In this document: positions 60,711-64,000 of the stretch, piece after piece
Numbering within the stretch: position 1 is the first letter of the stretch
Layout of the letters: each line of letters begins with the position of its first letter
NCBI GenBank assembly: GCA_016287075.1
Contig: JAEEVC010000006.1
Span: 62,001 to 126,000, forward strand
Direction of reading: 5' to 3'
Source: Bacteroidales bacterium
GTDB taxonomy: Bacteria > Bacteroidota > Bacteroidia > Bacteroidales > UBA932
DNA length: 64,000 nucleotides
Translations under genes and position numbers: made by a program
Notes under the pieces: model-generated
Databases searched by the model: none
Seen by the model: only the letters and a program-made list of their open reading frames with translations
What the model was told of the DNA's origin: nothing

Positions 60711-61022
60711 GGACACGCGACACCCCCGCCGGCCGTGGCGGATAAGTGTCTTGTTATCAGTTGTTTCCCCCAAAGAGCCCCCTGAAAAAGGGGTGGAGCG
60801 CTCATGCTTTATCATTTGATTTGCAGGTGTTTACCTGCCACGGGTACTGTGTGTCCCGTGCGGGAGGTGGAGAGGGCCAGACGGAGGGTGGCGGCGGATA
60901 TTAAGGGGAACGGTTACAAGGGAGCCGGGGAAAGGGGTTATCCGCCAGGACGGCCGGCGTGTGCTTGAGCGCGACCTGACGGCCTCCATATCCCTGAACA
61001 CCACTGCGAAGCGGAGAATGCG

Positions 61023-61072
61023 GAAGGAGAGGATTCCGGGGGGATCTTTCTGACCCCGGAACCCTCTCCTTC
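61023..61072 (-). terminator. Terminator hairpin of ppdK
   Basis: A stem of about 19 base pairs, GGAGAGGATTCCGGGG (61026-61041) with CCCCGGAACCCTCTCC (61054-61069) extended outward by three pairs, with one mismatch and a 12-base loop. It begins 18 bases after the ppdK stop. No T-run follows on the minus strand. Confidence 0.55.
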
Positions 61073-61089
61073 AGTTGAAAAACAGCGCC

Positions 61090-63816
61090 TTACGCGTTCT
61101 GCTTGATCTGCGCCTGGGCCGCGGCGAGGCGGGCGATCGGGACGCGGAACGGGGAGCAGGAGACGTAGTCGATGCCGATGGTGTTGAAGAACTCGATGGA
61201 GCGCGGGTCGCCGCCGTGCTCACCGCAGATGCCGCACATCAGGTTGCCGCGGCAGGAGCGGCCCTTGTCCACACCGATCTTGACGAGCTGGCCGACGGCC
61301 TTGACATCGATGGTCTGGAACGGGTCGGAATCGAGGATCTTGTTGCCGAGGTAATCGCCCATGAAGGTACCGATGTCGTCACGGGAGAAACCGAAAGTCA
61401 TCTGGGTAAGGTCGTTGGTGCCGAAGCTGAAGAACTCGGCGGCGCGGGCCATGCGGTCGGCGGTCAGCGCGGCGCGCGGGATCTCGATCATCGTACCGAA
61501 CTGGTAATCGATCTGCTGGGCATAGTGGACCTCGACCTCGGCCTTGATGCGGTCGCAGATCGCACGCTGGAAGCTGAGCTCGCGGGCGGAGATCGTGACC
61601 GGGATCATGATTTCCGGGTGCGGGTGCAGGCCTTCCTTCTGGAGTTCGGCGGTCGCGGAGAAGATGGCGCGGTACTGGGTCTCGGCGATGAGCGGGAAGC
61701 TCACGTGGAGACGGACGCCGCGGTGGCCCATCATCGGGTTGACCTCGTGGAGGGATTCGCCGCGCTTCTCGATCTCAGCGACGGAAACGCCGAGTTCACG
61801 GGCGAGTTCTTCCTTCTTGTCCTCACCCTTCGGCACGAACTCGTGGAGCGGCGGGTCGAGGAGGCGGAAGACGACGGGCTTGCCGTCCATCACGCGCAGG
61901 GTCTCCTTGACGGCGGTCTTCATGAAGGGCTCGAGTTCGGCGAGGGCGGACTTGCGCTCGGCGTCGGTGTCGCAGAGGATCATCTTGCGGAGCTTGCCCA
62001 GCGGAATCTCGCTGTTCTGGCCATAGAACATGTGCTCGATGCGGAAGAGGCCGATGCCCTGGGCGCCGAACTTGAGGGCGCGGGCGGCATCCTCCGGGGT
62101 GTCGGCGTTCGTGCGGACGCCGAGCTTGCGGAACTTGTCGCAGAGGGCCATGAACTTGCCGAAGAGCGGGTTCTCGGAAGCGTCCATCGTGTCGATGGCG
62201 GCGCCATAGACGAGACCCTTGGAGCCATTGAGGCTCAGCCAGTCACCTTCCTTGCAGACCTTGTCGCTGCCGGCGAAGGAGACGGTCCTGTCCTTGAAGT
62301 TGATCTTCATCGCGTCGCAGCCGACGATGCAGCACTTGCCCCAGCCGCGGGCCACGAGGGCCGCGTGGGAGGTCATGCCGCCGCGCTCGGTCAGGATACC
62401 GACGGAAGCGTGCATGCCGTCGATGTCCTCCGGGGAGGTCTCCTCGCGGAGCAGGATGCACTTCTTGCCGGCCTTGGCATACTCGATGGCGTCCTCGGAA
62501 GTGAAGACGATCTGGCCGACGGCGCCGCCCGGGGAGGCCGGGAGACCCTGGGCCAGGACCTCGGCCTTTTTCTCGGAAGCCGGGTCGAGGATCGGGTGGA
62601 GGACTTCGTCAAGCTGGGCGGGAGAGACGCGCATCACGGCGGTCTTCTCGTCGATCAGCCCTTCTTCGACCATATCGACGGCCATCTGCAGGGCGGCGAG
62701 GCCGGTGCGCTTGCCGATACGGCACTGGAGCATCCACAGCTTGCCTTCCTGGATGGTGAATTCGATGTCCTGCATGTCCTGGAAGTGCTTTTCCAGGTGG
62801 AGACGGATGTCGTCCAGCTCCTTGTAGACCTCCGGCATGGCGGTCTCGAGGGAGGCGAGGTGCTTGTTCTTCTCGCTCTTGGTGGCCTCGTTCAGCGGGT
62901 TCGGGGTGCGGATGCCGGCGACGACGTCCTCGCCCTGGGCGTTGATGAGCCACTCGCCGTAGAACTTGTTGTCACCGTTGGCCGGGTTGCGGGAGAAGGC
63001 GACGCCCGTGGCGGACGTTTCACCCATGTTGCCGAAGACCATGGACTGGACATTGACGGCCGTGCCCCAGTCATCCGGAATATGCTCGATCTGGCGGTAG
63101 CGGATGGCGCGCTTGCCGTTCCAGGACTTGAAGACGCCGCCGATGGAGCCCCAGAGCTGGGCCTGCGCATCGTCCGGGAATTCCACGCCGAGGACTTCCT
63201 TGATGCGGACCTTGAAGGCCTCCGCGAGGTCCTTCAGCTCGTCCGCGGTCAGCTCGGTGTCGCTCTTGTAGCCCTTCGCGTCCTTGACGTCCTGCATCAT
63301 GCGGTCCAGCTGCTGGCGGATGCCCTGGCCGTCGGCCGGCTCGATGCCCTCGGCCTTCTCCATGACGACGTCGGAGTACATCATGATCAGGCGGCGGTAG
63401 GCGTCATAGACGAAACGCGGGTTCTGCGTCTTGGCGATGAGGCCCGGGATGGTCTTGGAGCAGAGGCCGATGTTCAGGATCGTGTCCATCATGCCCGGCA
63501 TGGAACTGCGGGCGCCGGAGCGGCAGCTCACCAGAAGCGGGTCGTTCGGGTCGCCGAACTTCTTGCCCATGATCTGCTCCGTGGCCTTGAGGGCTTCCGC
63601 CACATCCTTGCGGAGTTCCGGGGTATAGCCGCCGCCGAGCAGGTAGTACTCGGTGCAGCATTCCGTCGTGATCGTAAAGCCGGCCGGGACAGGCATCCCG
63701 AGCAAATTCATCTCGGCGAGGTTGGCACCCTTGCCGCCGAGGAGTTCGCGCATCTTACCGTCGCCTTCGGCATGCTTTCCGCCAAAGCGATAGACTCTCT
63801 TTTTGATTTCTTTCAT
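61090..63816 (-). CDS. ppdK: Pyruvate, phosphate dikinase
   Basis: A 908-residue enzyme interconverting pyruvate, ATP and phosphate with PEP, AMP and pyrophosphate. The N-terminal ATP-grasp domain starts LLGGKGANLAEMNLLGMPVPAGFT. The swivelling phosphohistidine domain has ERGGMTSHAALVARG near 455. The C-terminal PEP/pyruvate barrel has GTNDLTQMTFGFSRDD near 770 and NLMCGICGEHGGDP near 830. The length is normal. PPDK is common in anaerobic Bacteroidota for glycolysis and gluconeogenesis that conserves pyrophosphate. The promoter is at 63862-63892. Confidence 0.97.
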   Translation of the reverse strand: MKEIKKRVYRFGGKHAEGDGKMRELLGGKGANLAEMNLLGMPVPAGFTITTECCTEYYLLGGGYTPELRKDVAEALKATEQIMGKKFGDPNDPLLVSCRSGARSSMPGMMDTILNIGLCSKTIPGLIAKTQNPRFVYDAYRRLIMMYSDVVMEKAEGIEPADGQGIRQQLDRMMQDVKDAKGYKSDTELTADELKDLAEAFKVRIKEVLGVEFPDDAQAQLWGSIGGVFKSWNGKRAIRYRQIEHIPDDWGTAVNVQSMVFGNMGETSATGVAFSRNPANGDNKFYGEWLINAQGEDVVAGIRTPNPLNEATKSEKNKHLASLETAMPEVYKELDDIRLHLEKHFQDMQDIEFTIQEGKLWMLQCRIGKRTGLAALQMAVDMVEEGLIDEKTAVMRVSPAQLDEVLHPILDPASEKKAEVLAQGLPASPGGAVGQIVFTSEDAIEYAKAGKKCILLREETSPEDIDGMHASVGILTERGGMTSHAALVARGWGKCCIVGCDAMKINFKDRTVSFAGSDKVCKEGDWLSLNGSKGLVYGAAIDTMDASENPLFGKFMALCDKFRKLGVRTNADTPEDAARALKFGAQGIGLFRIEHMFYGQNSEIPLGKLRKMILCDTDAERKSALAELEPFMKTAVKETLRVMDGKPVVFRLLDPPLHEFVPKGEDKKEELARELGVSVAEIEKRGESLHEVNPMMGHRGVRLHVSFPLIAETQYRAIFSATAELQKEGLHPHPEIMIPVTISARELSFQRAICDRIKAEVEVHYAQQIDYQFGTMIEIPRAALTADRMARAAEFFSFGTNDLTQMTFGFSRDDIGTFMGDYLGNKILDSDPFQTIDVKAVGQLVKIGVDKGRSCRGNLMCGICGEHGGDPRSIEFFNTIGIDYVSCSPFRVPIARLAAAQAQIKQNA

Positions 63817-63861
63817 TTGGAAAATGTATTATTTGATTGTTAGTTTCGGATTAAAATCTCG

Positions 63862-63892
63862 CAAATGTACTCATTTCTGCCCAATAATCCAA
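63862..63892 (-). promoter_or_regulatory. ppdK promoter
   Basis: Minus strand TTG (63892-63890), 20 bases, TACATTTG (63869-63862), 46 bases before the ppdK ATG. Matches the Bacteroidota consensus. Confidence 0.6.
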
Positions 63893-63913
63893 CCGTATTC
63901 CGGGAATATCCCC

Positions 63914-63921
63914 TATATTTG
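63914..63921 (+). promoter_or_regulatory. -7 promoter element of the last gene
   Basis: TATATTTG fits TAnnTTTG and lies 13 bases before the ATG at 63927. No clear -33 element. Confidence 0.45.
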
Positions 63922-63926
63922 TTCCC

Positions 63927-64000
63927 ATGAGAAGACTCTTCTATTTCCTCCTTTCCCTTACCCTGGTCCTCGGCTGCCGGGACCGCGGATTCGTTTTCCT
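63927..64000 (+). CDS. Lipoprotein, N-terminus only (cut by window end)
   Basis: Twenty-four codons read MRRLFYFLLSLTLVLGCRDR and onward: a lipoprotein signal peptide with the lipid cysteine at 17. It is divergent from ppdK. Nothing can be said of its function. Confidence 0.7.
   Translation, partial: MRRLFYFLLSLTLVLGCRDRGFVF

Larger units (their letters stand above)
59988..61022. other. About 1 kb with no supportable gene; repeats only
   Basis: Contains the GACGGAGA hairpin cluster (60153-60240) and the TTGCTG-rich tandem stretch (60597-60710). No reading frame has protein-like composition that I can support. It lies between decayed genes and ppdK. Confidence 0.6.

Noticed and set aside
61075-63843. 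A 922-codon plus-strand frame opposite ppdK
   Set aside because: Antisense shadow; ppdK has all catalytic motifs.

Overview
The window is about 60% G+C and comes from a member of the phylum Bacteroidota, most likely the order Bacteroidales. The evidence is a SusC/SusD pair, many lipoproteins with fimbrillin-like, BACON, GLUG, DUF1735 and chitobiase-type domains, a meso-diaminopimelate MurE, a MraY with a long inserted loop, and repeated use of the Bacteroidota promoter form (TTTG or TTG, 19-20 bases, TAnnTTTG). I cannot name a genus. The many overlapping long antisense reading frames are a side effect of high G+C.

Region 1 (1-16.3 kb, all +) is an unbroken division and cell wall (dcw) operon: ftsL-like, ftsI with a PASTA tail, murE, mraY, murD, ftsW, murG, murC, ftsQ, ftsA, ftsZ, then gltX and a small outer-membrane protein gene. 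Genes overlap or nearly touch. Together they make lipid II (MurE, MurD, MurC, MraY, MurG), polymerise it at the septum (FtsW/FtsI) and assemble the divisome (FtsL, FtsQ, FtsA, FtsZ).

Region 2 (16.5-27.5 kb, all -) is a nutrient-uptake operon: SusC, SusD, two related GLUG surface lipoproteins, a phosphodiester glycosidase lipoprotein and a membrane metallophosphoesterase. It has no ordinary glycoside hydrolase, which suggests a phosphodiester-linked sugar as substrate. Region 3 (27.6-30.2 kb, -) holds truB, rpiB and an HprK-like kinase gene.

Region 4 (30.2-40.1 kb) has two convergent genes for large surface lipoproteins that end in a DNA/RNA non-specific nuclease domain. Each is preceded by a 47-codon small gene. 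Between them lies a REP-associated (Y1, HUH) transposase gene flanked by hairpin repeats. The second nuclease gene is split by a single in-frame TGA. Region 5 (40.1-44.7 kb) is housekeeping: a YgjP-like peptidase, folC, a PurL-like protein and a PIN-PhoH protein.

Region 6 (44.7-55.2 kb, -) is a second surface-protein zone: a GLUG lipoprotein, a third small gene, a leucine-rich-repeat lipoprotein, a calcineurin-like phosphoesterase lipoprotein and an SGNH/DUF4886 lipoprotein. Region 7 (55.2-57.0 kb, +) has a long hairpin leader, then a TSCPD protein, a flavodoxin-fold reductase and a HAD phosphatase. Region 8 (57.0-61.0 kb) is decayed: a fragment of a surface-protein C-terminus, two small lipoprotein genes, a frameshifted sulfatase fused to a beta-propeller tail, another C-terminal fragment, and hairpin and short tandem repeats. 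Region 9 has ppdK (-) and the start of another lipoprotein gene (+) cut by the window end.
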